A stretch of DNA of 64,000 bases. Origin: Chitinophaga sp. YR627. Lineage in GTDB: Bacteria > Bacteroidota > Bacteroidia > Chitinophagales > Chitinophagaceae. The stretch's first letter is position 1. Each line of letters begins with the position of its first letter. Under the pieces are notes generated by a model. That model was not told where the DNA came from. It did no database searches and worked only from the letters and a program-made list of their open reading frames with translations. Both the position numbers and the translations under genes were made by a program. The stretch lies in the NCBI RefSeq assembly GCF_900114995.1, contig NZ_FOUX01000001.1:1736001-1800000 (forward strand). Reading direction: 5' to 3'. Shown here piece by piece: positions 27,335 through 36,687 of the stretch.

Positions 27335-27564
27335 GCTACTTCCTGTGTTGCTGCTGATAATATATTTCTTACCTGTACGAGACGATCGTAAAATACCTCG
27401 AAAATTCCCACCCCCTGTCTTAATTTCATAATCTGAAGGTGACTGAACGCAAAGGCTTTCAGGTCTGTAATAACCACGCCCGGTCCTAAAGTAAGCGTCT
27501 GGGGTAATTCAGCTGTTTTGAAAAATTCTTCCATCTCCTGGATCTCTTTGTCGGCATATTTCAT
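27331..27564 (-). CDS. DUF6965 family small protein
   Basis: 77 residues: MKYADKEIQEMEEFFKT..., then LPQTLTLGPGVVITDLKAF and F-Y-D-R-L-V-Q-V-R-N-I-L. This pattern is shared by many short Bacteroidota proteins grouped as DUF6965; function unknown. No signal peptide or membrane helix, so cytoplasmic. It overlaps the 3' end of the AraC gene by four bases on the opposite strand. A perfect TATCTTTG promoter element stands five bases before its ATG, suggesting a leaderless or nearly leaderless message. Confidence 0.75.
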   Translation of the reverse strand: MKYADKEIQEMEEFFKTAELPQTLTLGPGVVITDLKAFAFSHLQIMKLRQGVGIFEVFYDRLVQVRNILSAATQEVA

Positions 27565-27568
27565 CGCG

Positions 27569-27576
27569 CAAAGATA
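27569..27576 (-). promoter_or_regulatory. Bacteroidota -7 promoter element (TATCTTTG) of the DUF6965 gene
   Basis: On the minus strand the bases read TATCTTTG and end five bases before the ATG at 27564. No clear -33 TTG is visible at the normal distance. Confidence 0.45.
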
Positions 27577-27641
27577 ACCGGAACAGTTATTTCTTTTAAT
27601 TTTTTTATCTTGGCAGCGCTATTATTAACCTTTTGACCCTG

Positions 27642-28067
27642 ATGGAGCTGATAATCAATATAAAAGTAGCGGGACGGAAACATGCCATACTAGAGAAGAA
27701 GCCGATAGAGATTGATGACATTGGTAGTAACCCTACTGTTCGGGAACTTATCACCGCCGTTGTAACCCAACAGGTGATCGCTTATAACAATAAACCCTTC
27801 GAAAAAAATGTGTTACCCTTTCTTACCACTGAGCAGATAGAGGGACAAACTGCCACTGGTAAAGTCGGATTCGGCAGCATTTACAATGAACAGAAAGCAG
27901 ACCTCCCCAAAGCGCAGGAAGCCGCATTACAGGCCTTCGAAGATGGCATGTTTGCAGTTTTCGCAGACGAAGAGGAATTAAAATCGCTCTCTGACCATTT
28001 TGTATTGCAACCGGCCACCGTAATCACATTTATCCGATTAACATTTCTTGCCGGTAGCTACTGGTAA
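27642..28067 (+). CDS. Uncharacterised protein cotranscribed with the DUF4132 gene
   Basis: 141 residues from ATG 27642; an in-frame TTG at 27633 is less likely. The sequence is soluble, with no signal peptide: MELIINIKVAGRKHAILEKKPIEI, a beta-rich start, then an alpha-rich middle (KAQEAALQAFEDGMFAVFADEEELKSL) and a hydrophobic end (TVITFIRLTFLAGSYW). I do not recognise a family with certainty. It stands 23 bases before the DUF4132 gene and likely forms a two-gene unit with it, so a shared role is plausible. Upstream, TATCTTGG at about 27606-27613 is a near-match to the -7 element. Confidence 0.7.
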   Translation: MELIINIKVAGRKHAILEKKPIEIDDIGSNPTVRELITAVVTQQVIAYNNKPFEKNVLPFLTTEQIEGQTATGKVGFGSIYNEQKADLPKAQEAALQAFEDGMFAVFADEEELKSLSDHFVLQPATVITFIRLTFLAGSYW

Positions 28068-28090
28068 CTGAAAAACCTTAAACTTTTAGA

Positions 28091-31000
28091 ATGGACATTC
28101 ACCAATTCTTCCCCACGAAGATTATCCCTGATTTTGAAACAAACCTTGTTTCGACCCTGAAATCCGTGTACAATGGAACTGCCAGCCACGAACTGCTGAC
28201 CAAAAGGACCGCAGAAATTGCCCTTCAGCTGATGGGGAAACTGCAGGAAAAAGAGCAGGTCAGCTTTGTCGCTTATGCATTAACAGCTGATCGCTATGAG
28301 CGAATAGTGGAATTGTTGCCCACCGGAAATGAATGGGACAATGAAGAACTATACAACCTCTTACGTTTTCTCTTTGGTGATGAAAAAGCCGTTTATGTAA
28401 AACATGCCTGGAGCAAGTTTCCCAGCCTGATGTATATGACCGGTTGGAATCGCCGCTCCTTCCGCGCACCCGGCAACAGAGAAAAATACCTGCCCAATCA
28501 GCTCACCTTTCTGAAAGGGATCATGCTACAGGTGCACGTTTACGGCATCGACACACATTATCAGTACGAGTGCTATGATCTCACTATCAGAGAACAGATC
28601 ATCGTAGACCATGAGCATGACACACAATATCTCTATAATATGTGGGCGGCAGCCATCGATCTGGGTAATGAAGAGATATTTAAACTATTTGAAGATATTA
28701 TTTACAATAAAGATCCCGAAGGTAAGGTCAGCGACGGTATCATCAGAGCGCTTTTATTAAGCGACCGCGAAGATGCCTGGCAACTGGTGGAAAAACTGCT
28801 GTTGTCAGCACAAAGACAGGAGGGATTACGGCAAACAATACTTGAAGCACTTGACGATTGCAGTACCGGAGCTTTGAAATACATGATCAAAGTAGTCGTA
28901 GATAACAAACTGACAAGGTTTTCTTCTGTGGTAAGAGCACTGGACGTATGGGCCGGTATCAACTGGGAATCTGAAAAAGAATCCGCTGTTATCCGCTTCC
29001 TCCAGAAAGCACATACTTATCTGTCTGATCCGTCACTGATCCCCGCGGCCATTAACAGTGACGACTTCGCTGATATATACATGGGTCTGTGGGTGCAGGG
29101 CGTATACGATGTCGAGCAGACCTTACCCTATCTGACGGAATTAGCCCGCAGCTCCTCCATGCAGAAGCGTAGTATTGCGCAGCAGTTTGTGGATGATACC
29201 AGCCACTATCAGCTGATGCTGTCCGTCGGCCGTATAGGGATAGAAGATGAAAGTTTAGCAGTAGTTGCCCTGGCGACCGCCGTACTGCGTGAGCCGATTG
29301 CCGATGATCCTAAACGTTATAACGAACAGTATCCCGACCTGTTTGATAAACTGCATGCTGTCATTTTACGCTCCGATGTCAAAGAGAAAACCTTTGATAA
29401 ATTACCTTTCAACTGGATGAGTAATCAATATAAGCGTAGTGATGTATTACAGGCAATGCTACCGCTGATATTTGATCAGCAGGACAGACTGGACCTGATG
29501 ATGTCTTATTTTGACGACATGGACCTGGATGTGAAATCAACCATGACAAGACAGATTCTGAAAGGATATGCAAAATCATACTATGAAGACCCGGAAAAAC
29601 TGGAGCCTGTCACCAGCTTCCAGCGTGGCTTTAGTATGCGTATCATCCGGGAAAGGGGTGAATCTCTGCAAAATGCCGGTTTCAAAGCCCTGGCCACAGT
29701 AGAATTGAACACAGAAGAACTGAAAGTATTCAAAGACCTCCTTAAACGCAAAAGCGGCGGCATACGTAATCAGATCATCGGTATCCTGCTGAAACAGCCG
29801 GACACCCTGCTGATCAGCATACTCAAAGAATTGCTGGAAGGAGACGGAGAACAACGTCTGGCCGGACTGGATATCGCCTTACAACTGCAACAGCAGCAGC
29901 GATTACTGGATGCCCTGCAACCATTACTGGAAACATTTAAGAGCAGAAAGAGCATTCCGGAAAAAGAGGCTATCATACTCGGACAGCTATCCTCAGAAGG
30001 GACCGGCACCATTGTTTATGACAGCAGTAACGGATACGGTTTGTATGATCCGAAGGCTATATTGCCAATTGTAAAACCTGTTCCCGATCCAACCGATTTT
30101 TATCACCAATGTTTAGCCCAGGGAGACTTTGGCTTGTCACAACCAGCGGAAAAGATCAAACAGGCATTACTTGACCTCTACAAGCTATTCATCGAGAACA
30201 AAAACTTCGAATACCAGGTAGAGGGCTATAACAATAACGTAGAAACGGTATTACTGGGGCAACTTTTCTCCAGAACGTCAAGAATAACGGAAACCACGCT
30301 TTCCCCTGAAGAAGAGTACGCTACCTATCCGTTGCCGGAGCTCTGGAAAGAATGGTACGGGCAATCCGGACTGATAGCAAGAGATCTCTATATTCTGACG
30401 GAACTGACCATCCAATCCGAGTATGAAGAATTTACCAGGGATAACCGGGCGGCAAAACCATTTATAGCAGAACTGACGGCTTATATGCCTGAAAACATGC
30501 CGGGCGAATACGCCTACCGATGGTCGAACCCATTACTGCAGATCATGCAGGCATTACGGCTCATCCATCCTTTTGCAGAGACCGAACCATTCCTGATAGG
30601 CGCTACCGCTAAGGCCTTTGCGGCGCTACCGGAAGAGGTTTTGTCCACAAATATTGAACAGTACAGCTACTATAAATATGGCGGTGGCTGGCAACAGGAT
30701 ACCCTCCTGAACTGGTATATCAATAAGATATCGATCAGTCAGTTGCCGGAAGAACTGCTGGCACGCTGCTGGGATTTATATCACTGGCGTCAGTTCAGCG
30801 GCCTGCCCGAAAACAGTAAATACTATTTACCTCCATTGGAACTTTTTAGCAAAGTCTTCCAGCGCGGAATGATCTCTGAAAGTGAGATGTACCGTGGTAT
30901 TCTCTCTGGTGACAATATCATGGAACTTTCCAAAAGAACGCGCGCGCAGCATGAAAAAAGCTATTTCGAAAAATATCCTTTCTTACGGGATATGTTTATC

Positions 31001-33118
31001 CGCGTACGGGAACACCTGCTCGATATAGAACTGAAACGCGGCGATACCGCTACGACAGTAACTGATTTCGTGAAGGAACTGGAATCACTGGAAGGTATCA
31101 ACCGTTTTGCGGACATCCTCGCAGGGATGGGTAAAACCACACTGCACAAAGGCTATATCTATTCGTCCGAAAGTGAAAATAAACAGCAATTGTTCAGCAC
31201 TCTGCTGAAGAGGTGTTTCCCACTGGATACCGATACGGACGAACTGTTTGCAACCGCTATGAAGCGTATCAAGGTAACAGAAACACGTTTGCTGGAAGCG
31301 GCCGTATATGCACCGCAATGGCAGAAATTTGTGAGCAAATACCTCAGCTGGAAAGGACTGGATACTGCCATCTGGTGGATGCACGCACATACAAAGACTT
31401 CAACCTACGCAGAAAAAACGGCTGAGGCAGAAAGTGAGATCGCACGTTATTCTACCATTGATGTACAGGACTTCAAAGACGGTGCTGTTGACAAGGAATG
31501 GTTCGAACAGGCTTACCGGGAAATAGGGCAGGAGCGCTGGCAGAAGGTTTATGACGCGGCTAAATATATCAGCGATGGTAATGGTCACCGCAGAGCGAGA
31601 CTGTACGCAGACGTCATGACCGGCGACCTGAAGATCAAGGAAGTTACAGAGAAAGTAAAAGATAAACGTGACCAGGATTACCTGCGTGTTTATGGTCTGA
31701 TCCCATTGAACAAATCCAACGCAGAAAAGGATATCCTGGTCCGCTACGAATACATTCAGCAGTTTAAAAAAGAAAGCAAACAGTTTGGCGCCCAGAAACA
31801 AACCAGTGAAGGAACTGCTATCCGTATCGCTATGGAAAATCTGGCCAGAAATGCGGGTTATGCAGATCCGCAACGACTGACCTGGGCCATGGAAACCAAA
31901 CAGGTGCAGCAGATCCTCTCCAAAGAAACACAGGTACAATACGATGACGTATTGATCGGTCTGATCATCGGAGATGATGGTGAAGCGGATGTGGTAGCAT
32001 TCAAAGACGATAAAAAACTTGCCAGTGTGCCTGCCAAATACAAAAAGGACACAAAAGTACTGGAGCTACAGGAGTTTAAAAAGACCCTGAGGGAACAATT
32101 CCGCCGTTCCCGTAAAGCGCTGGAAGAGGCCATGGTAAGGGGAGATGCTTTTGAGGCAGAAGAACTGAGCAATCTGTTTACGCATCCTGTTATCGCCAGA
32201 CACCTGGAAAAGCTGGTGTTTATCACGGCAAAAGGACATGGTTTCTGGAAAGATGGCGCATTGACGCCGGCTAAAGGTAAAGCGACAAAAGTAGCGGCAG
32301 ACGAGCAGGTCCGTATTGCACACTGCGTCGATTTACATGCTAATGGCAGCTGGAGCGAATACCAGCAGTATTGCTTCGAAAAACAGGTACAGCAGCCGTT
32401 CAAACAGATCTTCCGGGAACTCTATGTGCCAATAGCCGAAGAACTGCAGGAAAGGTCTGTTTCCCGCCGTTATGCCGGTCACCAGGTACAACCATCCAAA
32501 ACAGTGGCATTGTTGAAATCCAGGGGCTGGAAAGTGGATTATGAGGAAGGATTACAGAAGGTGTTCCACAAGCAGGGCTTTATGGTGAAAATGTATGCGC
32601 AGGCGAACTGGTTCTCTCCGGCGGAAGTGGAAAGTCCGGTACTGGAAGAGATCATCTTCCACAATATCAAGACCTGGGAGAATGTAGCTTTTGAAACGAT
32701 CGATCCGCTGATCTTCAGTGAGGTGATGCGTGATATAGACCTGGTGGTAAGCGTGGCACATGCCGGTGGTGTGGATCCTGAGGCAAGCCATTCCACCATT
32801 GAAATGCGCACGGTATTGCTGCAGGAAAGTGCCCGATTATTTAAACTGGACAATGTCACCATCAGCGGTAACCATGCGAAGATCGTGGGTGAATATGGCG
32901 AATACAGCGTACATCTGGGCAGTGCGGTTGTACACCAGATGCCGGGTAAATACCTGTCTATTTTACCCGTGCATTCGCAGCAGCGGGGCAGATTATTCCT
33001 GCCTTTCGCAGATGATGATCCAAAATCGGCTGAACTGATGTCTAAAGTGCTGTTACTGGCAAGAGATAAGGAGATCCAGGATCCGACCATCCTGCGTCAG
33101 TTGCGGTTTACGAATTAG
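28091..33118 (+). CDS. Giant DUF4132 (MolR-like) protein, DUF5724-type N-terminus
   Basis: 1675 residues, no signal peptide, so cytoplasmic. Most of the chain is alpha-helical, with HEAT-like stretches (e.g. RSVVRALDVWAGINWESEKES and the Gln-rich LQLQQQQRLLDALQPLLETF near residue 600). The DUF4132 region lies near residues 1300-1500, with the marks E-R-S-V-S-R-R-Y-A-G-H-Q and L-L-K-S-R-G-W-K-V-D-Y-E-E-G-L. E. coli MolR and YehI share this domain; MolR was once reported to influence molybdate transport gene expression, but biochemical function is unknown. Here the gene is ~1.8 kb after a Mo-cofactor cluster. The 3' end overlaps the convergent ywbE-like gene by 11 bases. Confidence 0.8.
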   Translation: MDIHQFFPTKIIPDFETNLVSTLKSVYNGTASHELLTKRTAEIALQLMGKLQEKEQVSFVAYALTADRYERIVELLPTGNEWDNEELYNLLRFLFGDEKAVYVKHAWSKFPSLMYMTGWNRRSFRAPGNREKYLPNQLTFLKGIMLQVHVYGIDTHYQYECYDLTIREQIIVDHEHDTQYLYNMWAAAIDLGNEEIFKLFEDIIYNKDPEGKVSDGIIRALLLSDREDAWQLVEKLLLSAQRQEGLRQTILEALDDCSTGALKYMIKVVVDNKLTRFSSVVRALDVWAGINWESEKESAVIRFLQKAHTYLSDPSLIPAAINSDDFADIYMGLWVQGVYDVEQTLPYLTELARSSSMQKRSIAQQFVDDTSHYQLMLSVGRIGIEDESLAVVALATAVLREPIADDPKRYNEQYPDLFDKLHAVILRSDVKEKTFDKLPFNWMSNQYKRSDVLQAMLPLIFDQQDRLDLMMSYFDDMDLDVKSTMTRQILKGYAKSYYEDPEKLEPVTSFQRGFSMRIIRERGESLQNAGFKALATVELNTEELKVFKDLLKRKSGGIRNQIIGILLKQPDTLLISILKELLEGDGEQRLAGLDIALQLQQQQRLLDALQPLLETFKSRKSIPEKEAIILGQLSSEGTGTIVYDSSNGYGLYDPKAILPIVKPVPDPTDFYHQCLAQGDFGLSQPAEKIKQALLDLYKLFIENKNFEYQVEGYNNNVETVLLGQLFSRTSRITETTLSPEEEYATYPLPELWKEWYGQSGLIARDLYILTELTIQSEYEEFTRDNRAAKPFIAELTAYMPENMPGEYAYRWSNPLLQIMQALRLIHPFAETEPFLIGATAKAFAALPEEVLSTNIEQYSYYKYGGGWQQDTLLNWYINKISISQLPEELLARCWDLYHWRQFSGLPENSKYYLPPLELFSKVFQRGMISESEMYRGILSGDNIMELSKRTRAQHEKSYFEKYPFLRDMFIRVREHLLDIELKRGDTATTVTDFVKELESLEGINRFADILAGMGKTTLHKGYIYSSESENKQQLFSTLLKRCFPLDTDTDELFATAMKRIKVTETRLLEAAVYAPQWQKFVSKYLSWKGLDTAIWWMHAHTKTSTYAEKTAEAESEIARYSTIDVQDFKDGAVDKEWFEQAYREIGQERWQKVYDAAKYISDGNGHRRARLYADVMTGDLKIKEVTEKVKDKRDQDYLRVYGLIPLNKSNAEKDILVRYEYIQQFKKESKQFGAQKQTSEGTAIRIAMENLARNAGYADPQRLTWAMETKQVQQILSKETQVQYDDVLIGLIIGDDGEADVVAFKDDKKLASVPAKYKKDTKVLELQEFKKTLREQFRRSRKALEEAMVRGDAFEAEELSNLFTHPVIARHLEKLVFITAKGHGFWKDGALTPAKGKATKVAADEQVRIAHCVDLHANGSWSEYQQYCFEKQVQQPFKQIFRELYVPIAEELQERSVSRRYAGHQVQPSKTVALLKSRGWKVDYEEGLQKVFHKQGFMVKMYAQANWFSPAEVESPVLEEIIFHNIKTWENVAFETIDPLIFSEVMRDIDLVVSVAHAGGVDPEASHSTIEMRTVLLQESARLFKLDNVTISGNHAKIVGEYGEYSVHLGSAVVHQMPGKYLSILPVHSQQRGRLFLPFADDDPKSAELMSKVLLLARDKEIQDPTILRQLRFTN

Positions 33119-33326
33119 CAACTATTTCGTCGTCATCGGCAAAAGCGGCAACGCGGCCGATCTGACCGTCCTCTAATTTGACTTTTATACCCCGGGAATG
33201 GAAGGTGGCAGAAGTAAGAATGCTCTTAACAATACCATACGTCAGCTTACCGCTACGCTGGTCTTTTTTGAGAATGATCGCCACTCCCAGTCCCGGGTAT
33301 ATATCTTTTCTGTATTGACCGTCCAT
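33108..33326 (-). CDS. ywbE: YwbE family protein (DUF2196)
   Basis: 72 residues: YRKDIYPGLGVAIILKKDQR, G-K-L-T-Y-G-I-V-K-x-I-L-T, F-H-S-R-G-I-K-V-K-L-E-D-G-Q-I-G-R-V. This is the whole of the YwbE family, small, widely conserved proteins of unknown function with an SH3-like beta fold. It overlaps the end of the DUF4132 gene on the opposite strand by 11 bases and has its own promoter box 20 bases upstream. Confidence 0.9.
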   Translation of the reverse strand: MDGQYRKDIYPGLGVAIILKKDQRSGKLTYGIVKSILTSATFHSRGIKVKLEDGQIGRVAAFADDDEIVANS

Positions 33327-33346
33327 ATTTTTAGTAATTGTGGACG

Positions 33347-33354
33347 CAAAGGTA
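33347..33354 (-). promoter_or_regulatory. Bacteroidota -7 promoter element (TACCTTTG) of ywbE
   Basis: TACCTTTG on the minus strand matches TAnnTTTG fully and lies 20 bases before the ATG at 33326, between the phytochrome gene's stop and ywbE. It allows separate transcription of ywbE. Confidence 0.5.
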
Positions 33355-33368
33355 GGTATTTTGCCCGA

Positions 33369-35600
33369 TCATAAAGGGAAGGAGACACTAAACACGGCAC
33401 CATGGCCTTCCTGGCCTTCCGCAGTGATCATCCCGTTGTGATTATCCATGATCTTTTTGCAGATCGCCAGTCCGATACCAACATTAGACTGATTCTCCTT
33501 ATTTAAGCTCTGGAAGATCTTGAAAATGATGTCCACATACCTGTTATGAAAGCCGATGCCGTTATCGGTGAAGGAAATGATATGATGCTGCGGACCGCGA
33601 TGATACCGGATATTCAGCTTCAGGGGTACATTCTCTTTTGAGAATTTCAGGGAATTGGATATCAGGTTGGAGAACAGCTGTTCCGCCTGATAAGGCAATA
33701 CACTCAGTTGCGGCAAAGCATCCGTCGTGATAACCGCTTCTTTCGCATTGATCTCCTTCCGGTATTTCCCCAGTACCTGTGTGAGCGTATTATTGAGGTT
33801 TATTTTCTCAAATTCTTCGTTGGACTTACTCATGGTTGCAAAAGACAGCATACTATCCAACAGCAGCTGTATTTTGGAGGCCGCATGCTGTATTTTGACC
33901 AGTGAGTCCTTATACACTTCGAGTGAGACTTCTGAATAGAAGGTCCTGGAAGCGAAAAGCTGTATTTTACGCAGTGGCTCTTTGAGGTCATGTGCGCTGA
34001 TCCAGTTAAAGTTTTCCAGTTCTGCGTTAGCAGCCTCCAGTTTTGCCGCCAGTTCTTTATAGCGCTTTTCTTCTCTTCTGATATCCGCCAGATGGGCCTG
34101 TTTTTGCAGGTTGCTGGCCAGACGTGCAGCTGTAGTTAATTCTGGTGCGGCCCACTCTTCACTATAATATTTTACGACTTCCTTCCACAGTTCAAATGAT
34201 TTACGGGGCGAGAGTCTGGCGCCGGCTGAGTCCATTACAACGGCCTTACTCGGATTACCTGCCCAGTTGATCGATTTCTCCATTTCCGGACGTAACCAGA
34301 GCGCACAGTTTTTACCACCTGAATCCAAAGCATGATAGATCAGACCGGCTGCCGTATCATTCATGGCCTCAGCAGGAGGGTAGACTGCTATCAGGTGATC
34401 GGTGGAGAATTGTCCGCCGTTGGCGTGTTCCTTCAACCATTCCAGTAAAGGGAGTAGTTGTTCATCAGGTGGCACATTCCCATTTCTGAGAATAGTATCA
34501 TTCTGCACAATGACAAATCCTGAAGCCCGTATACAATCTTTCAGCAGCGGATTATGATAATGCTGCCCGATAAAGTTGTCTCCCGTAGACATCAGCTCCA
34601 GCAACGGCGCTATGTAGTTTTCGATATGCTGTGCGTAGTTATATTCATCAGCCGCTTGTCTGACCTTGATCTGGGACATGAAAAAATATCCCTGTAATAA
34701 CGCCGAAAGTCGCGTATAATGCGGAATATTTTTCTGCGAATAATGGTGACAGGAAATCAGTCCCCAGAGTTTATTATCCTGTAACAAAGAGATCGTAAGT
34801 GTTGCCTTAACACCCATGTTCTTCAGATATTCAATGTGTATGGGAGATACACTTCTGAGAATGGACAAGCTAAGGTCAAGGTGCTGCTCTTCCTTTTCAT
34901 CAGCAATGGTATACAGCGGAACGGGCGTATAATCTACATCCACGATCATGCGCAGCATATTGGTCAGATAAAGCGCCCGTGCCTGTGCGGGAATATCCGT
35001 ATGCGGATAGTTATGTCCCAGTAATGGCAGCAGGTCGTCTTTCTTTGCCTCCGCGATCACTTCCCCATTGTAATTCTTGTCAAAACGGTAGATCATTACG
35101 CGGTCATAACCGGTAATGGCCCTGGTTTCCTGTGCAATGGACTGACACAGCTGCCGCAGGTCCTGCGCATCATTGAGATAAGAAACGAACTGTTGTGTTT
35201 GTTTATAAAGGTTGGGGAGGTCCAGACTACCATCCGGAAAAGGTTCAAATTCCAGGATGACAGTACTGTTACTGATATGCGGTTTTGTATTGTATTTTAC
35301 ATTGTTGATGGTGAAGACAAATGGCTGGCTCTGGTCAAAAGATGCGGCTGTCAGAAATTCGCGTAGCAGATCTTCCTGTTCTGCACTACATAATTGTTGC
35401 AGGGGTTTATCTAAAAGCTGCTGATGTGTAAACCCTGTATATGCTAATACATTTTCGCTGCTATATCTGATAAGCAGGGAATCCGCTGCCAGTCCCAATA
35501 AGAAGCCATGCTCCTGAATACAACCCGGAATGTGGATCGGTTCACTTTCACAGTTCAATAAGTTGATATTATCCTTATTGACAATACTTCTGATATTCAT
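33369..35600 (-). CDS. Bacteriophytochrome sensor histidine kinase
   Basis: 743 residues from ATG 35600. The PAS-GAF-PHY photosensor is intact: Cys17 in L-N-C-E-S-E-P-I-H-I-P-G is at the biliverdin thioether position of bacterial phytochromes; the GAF domain has DRVMIYRFDKNYNGEVIAEA, the P-H-T-D-I-P variant of the PxSDIP loop, and S-P-I-H-I-E-Y-L-K-N-M-G-V with the chromophore-near His. The PHY tongue has S-P-R-K-S-F-E-L-W. The kinase part follows: H-box ISAHDLKEPLRK, N-box LISNSLKFSKE, G1 TDNGIGF, G2 GIGLAICKKI. It should sense red/far-red light if heme oxygenase is made elsewhere. No response regulator or heme oxygenase gene is adjacent. Confidence 0.92.
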   Translation of the reverse strand: MNIRSIVNKDNINLLNCESEPIHIPGCIQEHGFLLGLAADSLLIRYSSENVLAYTGFTHQQLLDKPLQQLCSAEQEDLLREFLTAASFDQSQPFVFTINNVKYNTKPHISNSTVILEFEPFPDGSLDLPNLYKQTQQFVSYLNDAQDLRQLCQSIAQETRAITGYDRVMIYRFDKNYNGEVIAEAKKDDLLPLLGHNYPHTDIPAQARALYLTNMLRMIVDVDYTPVPLYTIADEKEEQHLDLSLSILRSVSPIHIEYLKNMGVKATLTISLLQDNKLWGLISCHHYSQKNIPHYTRLSALLQGYFFMSQIKVRQAADEYNYAQHIENYIAPLLELMSTGDNFIGQHYHNPLLKDCIRASGFVIVQNDTILRNGNVPPDEQLLPLLEWLKEHANGGQFSTDHLIAVYPPAEAMNDTAAGLIYHALDSGGKNCALWLRPEMEKSINWAGNPSKAVVMDSAGARLSPRKSFELWKEVVKYYSEEWAAPELTTAARLASNLQKQAHLADIRREEKRYKELAAKLEAANAELENFNWISAHDLKEPLRKIQLFASRTFYSEVSLEVYKDSLVKIQHAASKIQLLLDSMLSFATMSKSNEEFEKINLNNTLTQVLGKYRKEINAKEAVITTDALPQLSVLPYQAEQLFSNLISNSLKFSKENVPLKLNIRYHRGPQHHIISFTDNGIGFHNRYVDIIFKIFQSLNKENQSNVGIGLAICKKIMDNHNGMITAEGQEGHGAVFSVSFPL

Positions 35601-35778
35601 TAACAACTTGAAATTGTTCAGGAAAATATTTTACTTTCCAATCCTTCGGACTGGCGTTCATTGAATGACCGTTTACCCGTTGTTCACTTTAAAAATTTGC
35701 ATATAGGTATTGGTAAATAATCGATTCAACACCTAAATGTAAAGAATATCTGTCTCATTGTTAACTTATTCTTAGCGG

Positions 35779-35794
35779 CCACAGGCTTTTCTCC
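35779..35794. repeat. Left member of an inverted repeat flanking the GH16 gene
   Basis: CCACAGGCTTTTCTCC here is the inverse of GGAGAAGCCTGTGG at 36688-36701, apart from two extra T. Both also have TATTA-like words beside them. The left member is 45 bases before the ATG and the right member three bases after the stop. Confidence 0.4.
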
Positions 35795-35838
35795 TAATAC
35801 AACCCTGCATGATTTTACTCATTCTTAAATGCCACATT

Positions 35839-36684
35839 ATGAAAACACTAACAGGACTTCTAATGGCCCTGGCGAGCCCATTGTTGTTTGCCTGCCAGAA
35901 GCAGGTCGCTATTGAGCAAACACCGGGATTCACACTGCATGACCAGCAACAGGCTGCTGTAGCGGCTGATACCTGGGAAACAGTAATCGACAACACCAGC
36001 TTTGCCAGTTATACCGCTTTTGAAGCAAACTGGAATTACCTCTACCCCTGGGGTTCTGATCATAACGGTACGGCCCGTATGTATGGCAGTCCCACAGATC
36101 ATAACCATATTTATCTCAACAACGGAGTATTAACCATCAAAGCGACACGTATCACCTGGAATGAAGGAAACAGCAGCTCGGACCCATATCTGCCCATCCG
36201 CTACCATTCCGGCGCTGTCAATACCAAAGAACATATTGTCGTTAATGACCAGTTTCCCAACTGGGAAGTAAAAGGCGATTTTCAGGTGCCTGTTGTCACC
36301 GGTTCCTGGCCCGCTTTCTGGCTGACCGGCGTAAACAGCTGGCCACCGGAAAGCGACATTATGGAATTCAAGGGAAATGCCACAAACTGGCAGAATACGT
36401 TCCGGACGCCATCTGACGTATCCAGCACACTGACTACTGTCGCGTCGCCGGGCAACTGGCATACCTATCGGGCCTGGATCACAAAAGTCAGTGCCACGAA
36501 TGTAGATATTCACTATTATATCGATGGTGTATGGAAAGCAGTGCACAATGCGAATTTTGTGGGTAAACCACTCTATGTGATCATTAATATGCAGATGGAA
36601 GGCTCCAGTGGAAGTCCAGGCCCGTCGGCAGACACCTATCTGAATGCCAGGAATATTTATATAGGAAGAACAAGGGCCTATTAA
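35839..36684 (+). CDS. Lipoprotein glycoside hydrolase family 16-like (beta-glucanase fold)
   Basis: 281 residues from ATG 35839, chosen over 35809 because it starts the lipoprotein signal MKTLTGLLMALASPLLFAC with lipobox Cys19. The body has the jelly-roll pattern of GH16: W-N-Y-L-Y-P-W-G, N-N-G-V-L-T-I-K-A-T-R, Y-H-S-G-A-V, W-P-A-F-W-L-T. The catalytic motif is E171-S-D173-I-M-E176, matching E-x-D-[IV]-x-E, with Glu171 the expected nucleophile and Glu176 the acid/base. The substrate could be laminarin, lichenan, or a marine galactan; this cannot be told. The product is likely anchored in a membrane facing the periplasm or surface. The gene stands alone, flanked by short inverted repeats. Confidence 0.85.
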   Translation: MKTLTGLLMALASPLLFACQKQVAIEQTPGFTLHDQQQAAVAADTWETVIDNTSFASYTAFEANWNYLYPWGSDHNGTARMYGSPTDHNHIYLNNGVLTIKATRITWNEGNSSSDPYLPIRYHSGAVNTKEHIVVNDQFPNWEVKGDFQVPVVTGSWPAFWLTGVNSWPPESDIMEFKGNATNWQNTFRTPSDVSSTLTTVASPGNWHTYRAWITKVSATNVDIHYYIDGVWKAVHNANFVGKPLYVIINMQMEGSSGSPGPSADTYLNARNIYIGRTRAY

Positions 36685-36687
36685 AAA

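Noticed and set aside
32760..33038. Plus-strand frame of 92 codons within the DUF4132 gene
   Set aside because: Out-of-frame shadow; the DUF4132 reading frame continues through it with family motifs nearby.
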